Below, one piece after another: positions 38,206-48,205 of a DNA stretch of 64,000 nt. Position 1 is the stretch's first letter; each line of letters begins with the position of its first letter. Both the position numbers and the translations under genes were made by a program. The stretch comes from Marinomonas pollencensis (GTDB taxonomy: Bacteria; Pseudomonadota; Gammaproteobacteria; Pseudomonadales; Marinomonadaceae): assembly GCF_003387375.1 (NCBI RefSeq), contig NZ_QUNG01000003.1, forward strand, positions 186,001 to 250,000, given 5' to 3'. The notes beneath the pieces were generated by a model. The model was not told where the DNA came from. It worked only from the letters and a program-made list of their open reading frames with translations, and ran no database searches.

Positions 38206-40374
38206 ATGTGGTACTTTTCCTCACCGGAATGGGCGAACAAGATCGCCCTGCAAACGTCCCATCAAACACTGACGTACCAGGCTCTCGCTGAAGCAGTAAC
38301 CGCTCGCCAAAATTGGCTCAAGGCACAGCAAGTAACGCGCGTCGCTATCGCCATGGACAACAGCATAGAATGGGTCTTATTTGACCTAGCGTGTCAGCAG
38401 GTGAATATCTGCTGCGTGCCGGTACCAGGCTTCTTCAGTGACACTCAAACCACGCATCTGGTTACACAAAGTGGCATTGAATTATTGCTCACTGAGAGCA
38501 ATAACAACAGCGAACAGAAGGACACAAGAGCGTCGCCATTCGCAGGTATTGATGCCGTGCGCTTTCCTGTCACACAAACACCGCAGATACCAGAAGGCAC
38601 TCATAAAATCACCTTCACCTCAGGCACAACAGGAAACCCTAAAGGCGTTTGTTTAAGCGCAGAGTCGCAACGAAACGTTGCCCGCTCTCTTGTCGATGCC
38701 GTAGACATAAAACACGTCCGCCATCTTAGCCTGTTACCGTTAGCGACCTTATTAGAAAACATCGCTGGGGTTTACGCTCCCTTAATGGTTGGGGGCACCA
38801 TCCTATTGGCCAGCCAAACCGAACGCGGATTTAGTGGCAGTCGCTTAACGGACCCAAAGCGCCTACTCATGCTGATTAATGAACAGCAACCTAACAGTCT
38901 AATACTGGTTCCTGAACTACTATCTCTGTTTGTCGGCGCCTGCGCCCAAGGTTGGCAACCACCGCAATCCCTCCAATTTATTGCCGTTGGCGGCGGTAGA
39001 GTGGCAGCAGGATTGCTGCAAAAAGCCCGCGCTTTAGGCTTACCGGTTTATCAAGGCTATGGCTTATCGGAGTGCGCTTCTGTGGTGGCGCTCAACACCA
39101 AAAAATCAGAACAGATTAGCGCCGCCGGCAAAACACTCCCGCACAACCAAGTACACATTGAAGACGATGAACTGGTGATCAAGGGAAACCTCTTTTTAGG
39201 CTACCTTAACCAACCCGAAAGCTTCTATCCAAGCGCTGTCTATACGGGGGATTTAGTCACTCTAGAAAACGATTTTTTAACCATAAAAGGTCGCCGTAAA
39301 AACGTATTAATCAATTCCTTTGGTAGAAATATTTCACCGGAATGGGTCGAAGCCGAATTGATGGCCAGCGGTCATTTTCGCGAGGTGCTGGTTGCTGGGG
39401 ATGCGCAACCGCATTGCGTGGCATTGCTCACCCCACTGCAAAAAAACGCCAGCCAACAGCAAATTGCCGCCGTGGTTGACCAAGTCAATATTAGGCTACC
39501 CGATTACGCTCAAATAGGTGGCTGGATCACACTAGAACAGCCATTAGTCAGTGTTACTGGCCTTGTCACAGCCACCGGAAAGCCCGTTCGAGAACGCATT
39601 TTTAATCACTTTAAGGCATCGCTCGAAAATCTTTATTCCCTTGAAAATAAAGAAAACTTTCGAGTTTTACTAGAGCAGCAAAAACAAGAGAGAAACAAGC
39701 CAATGTCACTTTATCAACGTTTGCAAAACGAAACCCAAGCCGAGCGCCAATACTTAGTCACCTCTGCGATTATTCAACGCTGCTTCCACGGCAAAATAAC
39801 ATTGGATAATTACTTAGATTTTCTAAGCCAAGCCTACCATCACGTTAAGCATACCGTGCCATTATTAATGGCCACAGGCAGCCGACTACCGGATGAAAAA
39901 GAATGGTTGCGCGAGGCCATAGGCGAATACATTGAAGAAGAAATGGGCCATCAGGAATGGATACTCAATGACATAGCCGCGGCTGGCGGTGATAAAGACG
40001 CCGTGCGCCACAGCGAACCAGGAGCGGCCGCAGAGCTAATGGTCGCTTATGCTTACGATGCCATTCAGCGTAAAAACCCTCTGCGCTTTTTTGGCATGGT
40101 GTTTGTCTTAGAAGGTACCAGTATTGCGCTGGCGGACAATGCTGCACAGCAAATCCAAGACAAACTTAAGCTGCCAAAAGAAGCCTTTAGTTACTTGAGT
40201 TCACACGGGACTTTAGACCAAGAGCACATCGTTTTCTTTGAAAACCTCATGAATAAAATCACCGCTAAAGAAGAGCAAGACCAAATCATTCACAGCGCCA
40301 AAATGTTCTTCAAATTGTACGCGAATATCTTTCGTGAAATTGATCATGAAGCAGCATCAGAACAAGCCGCTTAG
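38206..40374 (+). CDS. Adenylate-forming ligase fused to a haem-oxygenase-like diiron oxidase
   Basis: 722 aa, two enzymes in one chain. Residues about 1-490 form an acyl-CoA-synthetase/AMP-ligase fold: TSGTTGNPKG (138-147), YGLSE (285), YTGDL (346), GRRKN (about 363) and the catalytic Lys459 in ATGKPVRERI. From Met500 a helical domain of the HDO/TENA-like class carries an iron-binding set: Glu579-x2-His582, Glu636, then His667-x3-Asp671-x2-His674. The spacing is close to that of the chlamydial CADD and fatty-acid decarboxylase UndA types. I infer activation of a carboxylic acid, then O2-dependent oxidation. An in-frame ATG at 39703 marks the join. The ligase part is shorter than fatty-acyl-CoA synthetases. 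Confidence 0.85.
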   Translation: MWYFSSPEWANKIALQTSHQTLTYQALAEAVTARQNWLKAQQVTRVAIAMDNSIEWVLFDLACQQVNICCVPVPGFFSDTQTTHLVTQSGIELLLTESNNNSEQKDTRASPFAGIDAVRFPVTQTPQIPEGTHKITFTSGTTGNPKGVCLSAESQRNVARSLVDAVDIKHVRHLSLLPLATLLENIAGVYAPLMVGGTILLASQTERGFSGSRLTDPKRLLMLINEQQPNSLILVPELLSLFVGACAQGWQPPQSLQFIAVGGGRVAAGLLQKARALGLPVYQGYGLSECASVVALNTKKSEQISAAGKTLPHNQVHIEDDELVIKGNLFLGYLNQPESFYPSAVYTGDLVTLENDFLTIKGRRKNVLINSFGRNISPEWVEAELMASGHFREVLVAGDAQPHCVALLTPLQKNASQQQIAAVVDQVNIRLPDYAQIGGWITLEQPLVSVTGLVTATGKPVRERIFNHFKASLENLYSLENKENFRVLLEQQKQERNKPMSLYQRLQNETQAERQYLVTSAIIQRCFHGKITLDNYLDFLSQAYHHVKHTVPLLMATGSRLPDEKEWLREAIGEYIEEEMGHQEWILNDIAAAGGDKDAVRHSEPGAAAELMVAYAYDAIQRKNPLRFFGMVFVLEGTSIALADNAAQQIQDKLKLPKEAFSYLSSHGTLDQEHIVFFENLMNKITAKEEQDQIIHSAKMFFKLYANIFREIDHEAASEQAA

Positions 40375-40382
40375 GAGGTTTT

Positions 40383-41186
40383 ATGAACTGGCAACAACAA
40401 ACCTGCCTATTAACGGGCGCGACGGGAGGCATCGGCCAAGCGATCGCCCATGCCTTAGCCTCTAAAGGCGTTACTCTGATCCTGCAAGGTCGTAATGAAG
40501 AACGCTTATTAGCGTTAGCGGCGTTATTGCCCGGCGATCATCAAATACTTGTCGCTGATTTAGCAACAGCAAGCGGATTAACGGCCATCTCAGAAGCGAT
40601 GACGGTTACCCCTGAGTTTTCTATGTTGATTAACAATGCCGGTATCGGGCAATTTTCAGCCTTGCAATACACTTCCGCAGAAGAAGCCAATGAGGTTATC
40701 AACACCAATTTAACCGCGCCTATTTTGCTGACTCAACGCCTGCTGCCCTTACTAAACAAAGACTCTGAGTCACATATTATCAATGTTGGCTCTGTCCTCG
40801 GTAGCATTGGCTTCGCAGGGCAATCTCTTTATTGCGCCAGTAAATTTGGCTTACGAGGCTTTAGCGAAGCGCTTTATAGAGAGCTGGCTGACACCAACAT
40901 TCGCGTCTCTTACTTTGCCCCAAGAGCCACTGCCACGTCGATTAACAGCCAACAGGCGATGGCGATGAATACCCAACTAGGCACCGCCGTCGACACAGCT
41001 GACAAGGTAGCGAAAGCGCTTATTGACCAGTTAAAACAAGGGAAAACCCGTCGCGTTGTCGGCTTTCCAGAGAGGCTATTCGTTAAAATCAATGGAGCCT
41101 TTCCATCGATTGTCGATAAAGCATTATTGAAAAAGCTCCCGGTTATTAAACGTTTTATTTTTCAAAACACAAAGGAGGCCTTATGA
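40383..41186 (+). CDS. Short-chain dehydrogenase/reductase of the ligase-oxidase operon
   Basis: 267 aa with TGATGGIG (about 11-18), the NNAG motif, a catalytic Ser in VGSVLG and YCASK (about Tyr147/Lys151). The start has AGGAGG 7 bases upstream. It lies 8 bp after the ligase-oxidase gene and its stop overlaps the next gene by four bases (ATGA). I infer that it reduces or oxidises the product of the upstream enzymes. Confidence 0.93.
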   Translation: MNWQQQTCLLTGATGGIGQAIAHALASKGVTLILQGRNEERLLALAALLPGDHQILVADLATASGLTAISEAMTVTPEFSMLINNAGIGQFSALQYTSAEEANEVINTNLTAPILLTQRLLPLLNKDSESHIINVGSVLGSIGFAGQSLYCASKFGLRGFSEALYRELADTNIRVSYFAPRATATSINSQQAMAMNTQLGTAVDTADKVAKALIDQLKQGKTRRVVGFPERLFVKINGAFPSIVDKALLKKLPVIKRFIFQNTKEAL

Positions 41187-41821
41187 AAGCCCTACTACTA
41201 GCATTGGCAATAACAACAAGCTTTATCTCTCAAGCGTGGGCACAAGACACGACAAGTTTATTGGATATTCAACATCAATGGGCTCACATCAATTACCAAA
41301 TGACGGACAGTGACAAGCAGGTCGATGCCTTTAACGCCTTAGCGCAAAACGTAGAGAACATGATCAAGGCCGCTCCAAATAATCCAGACAACATGATCTG
41401 GCTTGGCATCATTCAAGCAAGCACAGCAGGCGCCAAAGGTGGCATAGGCGCTTTATCCTACGCAAAAAGCGCCAAAGCCAATCTTGAGAAAGCCATTGCC
41501 ATCAACCCCAATGCATTATCGGGCAGTGCCTTAACCAGCCTCGGTGTGCTTTATCACAAAGTACCGGGGTGGCCGATTGGCTTTGGAAGCGATAAAAAAG
41601 CCAAGAAGTTACTAAGACAAGGGGTCGAAGCCAACCCACAAGGGCTGGATGGCAACTATTTCTACGCTGACTTTTTGTATGACGATGGCGATTATAAAGC
41701 AGCAAAACAATATCTAGAAAACGCTGAAAAAGCCGCACCAAGACCTACTCGTCCAGTGGCAGACACTGGCCGTCACAAAGAAATTCAAACCTTAATGGTG
41801 AAAATCAATAAAAAACTTTAA
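41183..41821 (+). CDS. Secreted TPR-repeat protein, last gene of the operon
   Basis: 212 aa. Signal peptide MKALLLALAITTSFISQAWAQ (cleavage after about residue 20), then several tetratricopeptide-like helices, including ANLEKAIAINPNALSG and DDGDYKAAKQYLENAEKAAP. It is probably periplasmic and acts as a scaffold. Translation is coupled to the SDR gene by the ATGA overlap, with AAGGAGG ahead of the ATG. Its partner is unknown. Confidence 0.88.
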   Translation: MKALLLALAITTSFISQAWAQDTTSLLDIQHQWAHINYQMTDSDKQVDAFNALAQNVENMIKAAPNNPDNMIWLGIIQASTAGAKGGIGALSYAKSAKANLEKAIAINPNALSGSALTSLGVLYHKVPGWPIGFGSDKKAKKLLRQGVEANPQGLDGNYFYADFLYDDGDYKAAKQYLENAEKAAPRPTRPVADTGRHKEIQTLMVKINKKL

Positions 41822-41868
41822 AACGGCAAATTCTCATCGCTAACCTCGGTTAGTAATGGCCATCAACA

Positions 41869-41905
41869 GAACCTCAAAGGTAGGACAACCTACTGTTTGA
41901 GGTTC
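41869..41905. terminator. Bidirectional terminator between the operon and the MFS gene
   Basis: GAACCTCAAA (41869-41878) pairs with TTTGAGGTTC (41896-41905). An inner GTAGG/CCTAC stem adds to it. The MFS stop codon lies in the right half. Confidence 0.8.
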
Positions 41906-43104
41906 TTCTCTGCCTGGGTAAGCGATGTAATGTGACGTAAAATATAGACGATCACAATAAAAGCAGCCGCACCGAAAAAGGCACCAGCAGCACCAACGCT
42001 TTGAATGTTAACCAGCTGAATGACTTGATTACCGATTAACGCACCTGCTCCAATACCTAGATTAATAATCCCTGAAAACAATGACATAATAATGTCGGAA
42101 GCATTCGCATCGACATTAAAAACACGCACTTGAGCTGATAACGTGACCGTCATCAGTGCCGCCCCCCAAAAGAGAATCACCAACACCATAAAAGTACTAT
42201 CGTGAGCGGCCGAATACAGAAGAGCGGTCGACGCTGTCACAATCAAAGTACTCGCCACAATCAACTGAGCATTGGCTCGTTCGCCAAAGTAGCCGAATAT
42301 CACACTGCCTAAAATGCCAGCACCACCAAACAACAACAGAATCAGTGTGGTAAAACCAGCACTGTTGTCTCCAACATTGGCTAAGAAAGGTTCAATATAG
42401 CTGTACGCCGTGTAATGGGCGGTAAACACCAGAAAAATGAAGAAGTACAAGAAAATCAAAACAGGGTTCTTCATCAGCTCAGAAACCTTGCTCAAGGTGC
42501 CCGAAAACAGACTAGGTAAGCTAGGCAGCAAGCGCATGAGCGCAATGGTAATGCCCAAAGACGCGACACCAATCACGGCAAATGTCGTTCGCCAACCTAA
42601 TGACTCGCCAATCAAACGCCCTAATGGTACGCCTAACACCATAGCCAAGCCTGTTCCCGTCGCTAAGATACTTAACGCCAGATTCTTTTTCCCCCACGGC
42701 GCGACACGAATCGCAATCGACGCGGTGATAGACCAAAACACAGCATGGGCAAGCGCAATCCCAATACGGCTCACCAGTAACACCTCAAAACTCCAAGCCA
42801 CTACGGATAAGGCGTGACTTATCACAAACAGCGCGAAGCTACACAACAATAAGGTTTTGCGGTTCATCTTGCCTGTCAATAGCATTAAAGGCAGCGACAT
42901 TAAGGCCACAATCCAGGCATACACGGTGAGCATCCAGCCAGCATGGGCCGGCGAGATATGAAAGTCGTTGGCAATCGAAGACAACAACCCCACCGGCACA
43001 AACTCAGTGGTATTCACAATAAAAGCGGCAACCCCCATCAGAATAACGCGAAGGTATTGAGTCCGGGTTGAGGTGTTATCAAGCGTAGAAGAGTCCAAGT
43101 TCAT
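41890..43104 (-). CDS. MFS transporter, sugar-efflux (SotB/AraJ) type
   Basis: 404 aa from the ATG at 43104; a TTG at 43116 would add four residues. Twelve membrane helices. Diagnostic stretches are NTTEFVPVGLLSSIANDF in TM1 and GTGLAMVLGVPLGRLIGESLGWRTTF in TM5, the family motif of drug/sugar exporters. It should export sugars, arabinose-like compounds or drugs. A second member of the same family starts the far end of this window. Confidence 0.92.
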   Translation of the reverse strand: MNLDSSTLDNTSTRTQYLRVILMGVAAFIVNTTEFVPVGLLSSIANDFHISPAHAGWMLTVYAWIVALMSLPLMLLTGKMNRKTLLLCSFALFVISHALSVVAWSFEVLLVSRIGIALAHAVFWSITASIAIRVAPWGKKNLALSILATGTGLAMVLGVPLGRLIGESLGWRTTFAVIGVASLGITIALMRLLPSLPSLFSGTLSKVSELMKNPVLIFLYFFIFLVFTAHYTAYSYIEPFLANVGDNSAGFTTLILLLFGGAGILGSVIFGYFGERANAQLIVASTLIVTASTALLYSAAHDSTFMVLVILFWGAALMTVTLSAQVRVFNVDANASDIIMSLFSGIINLGIGAGALIGNQVIQLVNIQSVGAAGAFFGAAAFIVIVYILRHITSLTQAEKNLKQ

Positions 43105-43240
43105 TTTGACCTGCAAAATAGTAGAAGGAAATTTACTGTCCGTTGTTACACAAAAACAGAAGTATGAAATACGTTTGTTTCAGCCAATAGAAAGACACGC
43201 ACCTTGCTAGGCAAAGCGCTCTGACTTAGAAGTGTTTTTA

Positions 43241-44221
43241 TTAGGAGGCGTTGTTATTTTTTGCTGCCAGCTTATTAGCCAACACGGCACAAATGAATAT
43301 TTGTAACGGATGATAAATCATAATGGGCAATAACAACATCCCTAGCATAGGGCTAGCGCCAAAGATTACTTTTGCCATAGGCACACCAGCTGCCAGTGTT
43401 TTTTTAGTACCACAAAACAGTGCCGCGGCTTGATCCTCTGGGGAAAAGCCCAACCCCTTCGAGAGGCTCATCAACAACACAATCATCAGCAACAAAATCA
43501 CCGTACACAAGACGATAACAGTGAATAACGTCATAACATCAAAGTCGTGCCAAACACCCCGCACCACAGAGTCACAAAAGGCGTTATAGACAATCAGCAG
43601 AATGACCAGTTTATCCAGTTTGCTAGTGACGCTTTTATATTGGCGTAACCACTCCCCAATAAAAGGTCTTATCACCTGCCCTATCACCATCGGCAGCAGT
43701 AACAAGGCGGCAATATGCCCCACTGTATCGCCAAGATCGACATGCCCGCCGCTCATTCCCATAAAAAGTTGAACGAATAACGGCGTCAGAAATATCCCTA
43801 ACACACTGGACAGTGAAGCATTAAAAATCGCACCGGGGACATTTCCCCCCGCAATGGCGGTCATGGCCACTGACGAAGAAATTGTGCTCGGTAGAATCAA
43901 TAAAAAACAAAAACCGAACGCCAATGCTTGTGGCAAAAGCTGCTCAAACCATTGGCCAAACAATATCCATAAAAGTGGATAAATAACAAAAGTCGCACCT
44001 TGAATAAACAAGTGCAAACGCCAACTGCCCAAGCCTTTACGCACCTCTCGTGGAGATAAGCTAACCCCGTGCAAAAAGAACACCAGCGCAATACTCCATT
44101 GTGTTACTTGATCTAGGTGCAATGCCCCTTGGCTGGCGCCAGCATTCGGTATAACGACTGACAGGCCGATCGCCACTAGCATTCCCACTAAGAACCATTC
44201 TTTCTTTATCAAGCTCAACAA
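43241..44221 (-). CDS. Bile-acid:sodium symporter-like (SBF_like) transporter
   Basis: 326 aa, about nine or ten membrane helices. It starts at TTG 44221 (or the next TTG at 44218) with AGGGAT upstream; no ATG is near. The pattern ALVFFLHGVSLSPREVRKGL and the Ser/Thr-rich SSTISSSVAMTAIAGGNVPGAIFNA match the BASS-type PF13593 group (YocS-like). It would import an organic anion with Na+. Substrate unknown. Confidence 0.87.
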   Translation of the reverse strand: MLSLIKKEWFLVGMLVAIGLSVVIPNAGASQGALHLDQVTQWSIALVFFLHGVSLSPREVRKGLGSWRLHLFIQGATFVIYPLLWILFGQWFEQLLPQALAFGFCFLLILPSTISSSVAMTAIAGGNVPGAIFNASLSSVLGIFLTPLFVQLFMGMSGGHVDLGDTVGHIAALLLLPMVIGQVIRPFIGEWLRQYKSVTSKLDKLVILLIVYNAFCDSVVRGVWHDFDVMTLFTVIVLCTVILLLMIVLLMSLSKGLGFSPEDQAAALFCGTKKTLAAGVPMAKVIFGASPMLGMLLLPIMIYHPLQIFICAVLANKLAAKNNNAS

Positions 44222-44347
44222 GGCAATTTATCCCTATCTATACGCATTAGATGTTAATGGCCGTATTGTCCATTATTAGCAAAAAAACAGAAGTCACAAA
44301 TAGGGATGTTTCTGTGATTGTCGAGTAGCCGCTATTACCTATGAAGT

Positions 44348-45346
44348 TTAAATGTCACAGGTAATCGCGCCCGTTATGCGTTTTTGCCAGTTTTTGAGAG
44401 TTACTGAACGGTAACGACTCATCTCCTTGTCTGGCACAAAAGAAGTAATACCCACATGATCCAATAACGCGGTCATGGCAGACTCAGCTGCTCGGATTGC
44501 GCCATCGTCACATTTTAGAGCGATACCCAGCTTCAATTCTGGGATAGCTGCAACATAGACGCCCTCTGCCCCTAATTTAAGAAACGCTCGCTGCTGCAGT
44601 GTTGTCATCATATCGGTGCAATAGCGTTCCGTTCCAGCCACCATGAAAGGGTGCTGCACGACGGCATCATATAAGGTTTTACAGGCTTTTTGTCGGGCTG
44701 GCGCCAGTTCATCTGGGCTTGAAAATTTAGCAAAGGCAAGCGCCAGATTAGTCAGTGGCATTGCCCATGTAGGCGCAGAGCAACCATCCGGAGACCAATG
44801 GGCATTGTCATAATCGTATTCACACATTTGCGCCATGGTGGCTGAGATTTTTTGCTGTACTGGGTGGTCTACTTCTATGTAGCCACGCGGTGAGGTGCCT
44901 AACAATTTGGCCAACCCAAGCATACCAGCGTGCTTTCCCGAGCAATTATTGTGCAGTTGATTGGGTATTTCACCCTTACCAGCCAATTCATAACTGGCTT
45001 CAGCGCGCATCGGCCAATGGCAGCCACACTCAAAATCACTTTCTGAGAGAGATAATTTATCTAGCATACTTTGCACTGTCGCAACGTGCTTTGGCTCACC
45101 ACCATGCGAAGCACAACAAATGGCTACTTCTTGATCATTAAAAGCAAACTTCTGCGCCCCTCCCATTTCGATAAAAGCAAGTGCTTGCATAGCCTTAATA
45201 GCACTACGTGGGTACACTAAAGACGCCACATCTCCCCACGACTCTACAACCTCACCCGTACTCGAAACAATAACAGCCTTTATATTGTGCTCGCTTTCAA
45301 CCACCCCGCCACGGGACACTTGGACGGTAAGAGAATCGTGCTTCAT
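44348..45346 (-). CDS. L-asparaginase II family protein
   Basis: 332 aa, PF06089 family (like Rhizobium etli inducible asparaginase), not the classical bacterial type. It has the Ser-x-x-Lys pair (PRSAIK, about 48-51) and the NCSGKHAGML motif (about 135) that bind the substrate. It should split asparagine to aspartate and ammonia. AAGGAG is 6 bases before the ATG. The gene is not in an obvious operon. Confidence 0.9.
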   Translation of the reverse strand: MKHDSLTVQVSRGGVVESEHNIKAVIVSSTGEVVESWGDVASLVYPRSAIKAMQALAFIEMGGAQKFAFNDQEVAICCASHGGEPKHVATVQSMLDKLSLSESDFECGCHWPMRAEASYELAGKGEIPNQLHNNCSGKHAGMLGLAKLLGTSPRGYIEVDHPVQQKISATMAQMCEYDYDNAHWSPDGCSAPTWAMPLTNLALAFAKFSSPDELAPARQKACKTLYDAVVQHPFMVAGTERYCTDMMTTLQQRAFLKLGAEGVYVAAIPELKLGIALKCDDGAIRAAESAMTALLDHVGITSFVPDKEMSRYRSVTLKNWQKRITGAITCDI

Positions 45347-45470
45347 ATCAAACTCCTTGTTTGAAAATAACCTGACTCACAGACTAAAAGGAACGGGCCT
45401 TTACCACAAGTACCAACAAAAGCTTCTACCTCACTCTAACCTGACTAAGAAAGCGGGTAAACAGATTAAA

Positions 45471-46358
45471 CTAGTTGCTTTCTATGAGATCCCAAAAGGC
45501 TGCAACCATGGGGTTTTTAAGGTTTTTTGTTAGCGTAAATAAACCAATATCGTAGGGTTCCAGCTCTGGCTTCACATCCAATACCTGAATACGATCTGCA
45601 AGTGGACTGTTGTCTAATACGATTTTCGGCACCACACCAACACCAAAACCTAAGCTCACCATACTCACAATGGCTTCATTTCCTGTTACTTGGGCATAAA
45701 TCTTGGGGGCAATGGAGTGCTCAGCAAACCAGTCGTCTACTTGCTGTCGAGACACCCCACTTTCAGACAAAATCATAGGAATATTCGCCCACTCTTTAGG
45801 ATCTTCTGGTGGTGTGGTGGGCACATTGGGAACCAATTGCTCTACAGGTGCAATAAATAACAAGGGAGAAATGGCCATTGGTTTAAACGTCAATCCACGC
45901 GGAATTTTATTGGGACGCGCGGCTATCGTAATATCTTCCAAACCATCCAATATATGCGCAATAGCGTGTTCTGGGTCGCCCGTTCTGAGTTTAATTTCAA
46001 TGCCGGGTTGAGCCAGCCGGAATCGATTTAGCAATTCAAATAAGAAGCTATAGCTGGCGGTCACCGAGCCATACAAACTAATTTCGCCACGCAATTGATC
46101 TGAGCTATCCGTTAATTCATGACGAATCACATTCCACTGGTTGCTCGTATCACGAGCATATTTGAGAAACTTTTTGCCTTCCATGGTTAACGTAACAGTA
46201 CGATTATCACGGTTAAACAGGCTCACACCAACTTCGTCTTCCAACTGTCGGATGTTACGAGAAAGCGCAGAAATGCTGATATGGCACTCATCGCTAGCGC
46301 GGCCAAAGTGAAGGGATTCTGCCAGAGCCAAGAAGTGTTTTAAGGATCGTATATTCAT
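45471..46358 (-). CDS. ilvY: HTH-type activator IlvY
   Basis: 295 aa LysR protein. The winged helix (about 1-60, MNIRSLKHFLALAESLHFGRAS) and the substrate-binding domain with GFGVGVVPKIVL match IlvY. It is transcribed away from ilvC, the classical IlvY/IlvC pair, and should activate ilvC in the presence of acetohydroxy acids. The 213-bp spacer has TTGCA-type sequences (around 46380 and 46412) like the E. coli IlvY operator. Confidence 0.95.
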   Translation of the reverse strand: MNIRSLKHFLALAESLHFGRASDECHISISALSRNIRQLEDEVGVSLFNRDNRTVTLTMEGKKFLKYARDTSNQWNVIRHELTDSSDQLRGEISLYGSVTASYSFLFELLNRFRLAQPGIEIKLRTGDPEHAIAHILDGLEDITIAARPNKIPRGLTFKPMAISPLLFIAPVEQLVPNVPTTPPEDPKEWANIPMILSESGVSRQQVDDWFAEHSIAPKIYAQVTGNEAIVSMVSLGFGVGVVPKIVLDNSPLADRIQVLDVKPELEPYDIGLFTLTKNLKNPMVAAFWDLIESN

Positions 46359-46571
46359 AACCGTCAGTTTATCTTATGTTTGCAAAAAATGGGACGTTAT
46401 ATTGCATATATATCAATTTACGAAAGATAGGCTTTTCGATAGAGTGACCCCACTGACATGGTTTGCCACTTTCTATTGGCTTTCTATGTAACCCTTTTTT
46501 GAAATTAAACAGTAATATTGACGTGCCTTAATCGTCGATACTTAACTCATAATAATTAGGATGTGTTTATC

Positions 46572-48044
46572 ATGGCTAACTACTTCAATACCTTGCCGCT
46601 TCGTGAGCAATTGGCTCAACTAGCAAAATGTCGCTTCATGGACAGCTCTGAATTCTCTGATGGCGTAGAAGCGCTTAAAGGCAAAAAAATAGTTGTCATT
46701 GGTTGTGGTGCTCAAGGTCTTAACCAAGGCTTGAACCTACGCGACAGTGGTTTAGATGTATCTTACACATTGCGTGCTGAAGCCATTGCTGAAAAACGTC
46801 AGTCTTGGAAAAATGCCACTGAAAACGGTTTTGTTGTTGGCACTTACGAAGAATTGATCCCAACTGCAGACGTGGTTCTTAACCTAACGCCTGATAAGCA
46901 ACACACTCCAGTTGTTAAAGCGGTTATGCCTCTTATGAAACAAGGTGCTTGCCTATCTTACTCTCACGGTTTCAATATCGTAGAAGAAGGCATGCAGATC
47001 CGTGAAGACTTAACTGTCATCATGGTTGCACCTAAGTGCCCAGGTTCTGAAGTTCGCGCTGAATACGTTCGTGGTTTTGGTGTTCCAACGCTTATCGCTG
47101 TTCACGAAGACAACGATCCTAAAGGCGAAGGTCTTGCTCTAGCAAAAGCTTACGCTGTCGGTACTGGCGGTCACAAAGCAGGCGTTTTGATGTCTTCTTT
47201 CATCGCTGAAGTAAAATCTGACCTTATGGGTGAGCAAACTATCCTTTGTGGTATGTTGCAAACAGGTTCTATTCTTTGCTTCGACAAAATGGTTGAAGAA
47301 GGTATCGATGCAGGTTACGCGTCTAAACTTATTCAATACGGCTGGGAAACCATCACTGAAGCATTGAAATACGGCGGCGTAACTAACATGCTAGATCGTC
47401 TTTCTAACCCAGCTAAGATCAAAGCCTTCGATCTTTCTGAAGAGCTAAAAGTGATCATGCGTCCTTTGTACAATAAGCACCAAGACGATATCATCAACGG
47501 CACTTTCTCTCGCGTTATGATGGAAGACTGGGCAAACGATGATGCTAACCTTCTAAAATGGCGTGCAGAAACAGCAGAAACTAACTTCGAAAAAACACCT
47601 GCTGGCGATGTTGAAATTTCTGAGCAAGAATTCTTCGACAATGGCATCTTGATGGTCGCTATGGTTAAAGCCGGTGTTGAATTGGCTTTCGAGACTATGA
47701 CAGCCGCTGGCATCATTGCTGAGTCTGCTTACTACGAATCTCTACACGAAACACCACTAATCGCGAACACCATTGCTCGTAAGAAACTTTACGAAATGAA
47801 CGCGACTATCTCTGATACTGCAGAGTACGGTTGTTACCTATACAACCACGCTTGCCTACCATTGCTAGGTGATTTCATGAAAGGCATCAAAACTGACGTG
47901 ATCGGTAAAGGCCTTGCGACTGACGATAACGGCGTAGACAACGCTCGCCTGATCGAAGTAAACGCCGCACTTCGCTCTCACCCAGTAGAAGCGATCGGTG
48001 CTGTACTTCGCGGCCACATGGCTGACATGAAAAAAATCGTTTAA
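46572..48044 (+). CDS. ilvC: Ketol-acid reductoisomerase, class II (long form)
   Basis: 490 aa from the ATG at 46572 with AGGAT upstream; a GTG at 46563 would add three residues. It is the long, E. coli-type (491 aa) form with a duplicated C-terminal domain. The NADPH loop is [20 protein letters not shown] at about 37-56. It converts acetolactate or acetohydroxybutyrate to the dihydroxy acids of the valine/isoleucine pathway. It is divergent from ilvY. A strong terminator follows. Confidence 0.97.
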   Translation: MANYFNTLPLREQLAQLAKCRFMDSSEFSDGVEALKGKKIVVIGCGAQGLNQGLNLRDSGLDVSYTLRAEAIAEKRQSWKNATENGFVVGTYEELIPTADVVLNLTPDKQHTPVVKAVMPLMKQGACLSYSHGFNIVEEGMQIREDLTVIMVAPKCPGSEVRAEYVRGFGVPTLIAVHEDNDPKGEGLALAKAYAVGTGGHKAGVLMSSFIAEVKSDLMGEQTILCGMLQTGSILCFDKMVEEGIDAGYASKLIQYGWETITEALKYGGVTNMLDRLSNPAKIKAFDLSEELKVIMRPLYNKHQDDIINGTFSRVMMEDWANDDANLLKWRAETAETNFEKTPAGDVEISEQEFFDNGILMVAMVKAGVELAFETMTAAGIIAESAYYESLHETPLIANTIARKKLYEMNATISDTAEYGCYLYNHACLPLLGDFMKGIKTDVIGKGLATDDNGVDNARLIEVNAALRSHPVEAIGAVLRGHMADMKKIV

Positions 48045-48125
48045 TACGATTATTGCGCTTGCCAATACTGTGCTAGACATAGACGCGTATTGGCATCGCT
48101 TATAGCATCGTAATTTACTTATAAG

Positions 48126-48163
48126 AAGCCGAGCTTTTCATCACTGAAGGCTCGGCTTTTTTT
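48126..48163 (+). terminator. Terminator of ilvC
   Basis: AAGCCGAGC (48126-48134) with GCTCGGCTT (48150-48158), then a T-run. Confidence 0.92.
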
Positions 48164-48205
48164 GTTGCTTCACTTTGTATTTTTGGTTTAGAAAAGGAAT
48201 CTATC

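Noticed and set aside
43241-46358. Possible riboswitch or attenuator ahead of ilvC
   Set aside because: No leader peptide or conserved aptamer is visible. IlvY control explains the layout.
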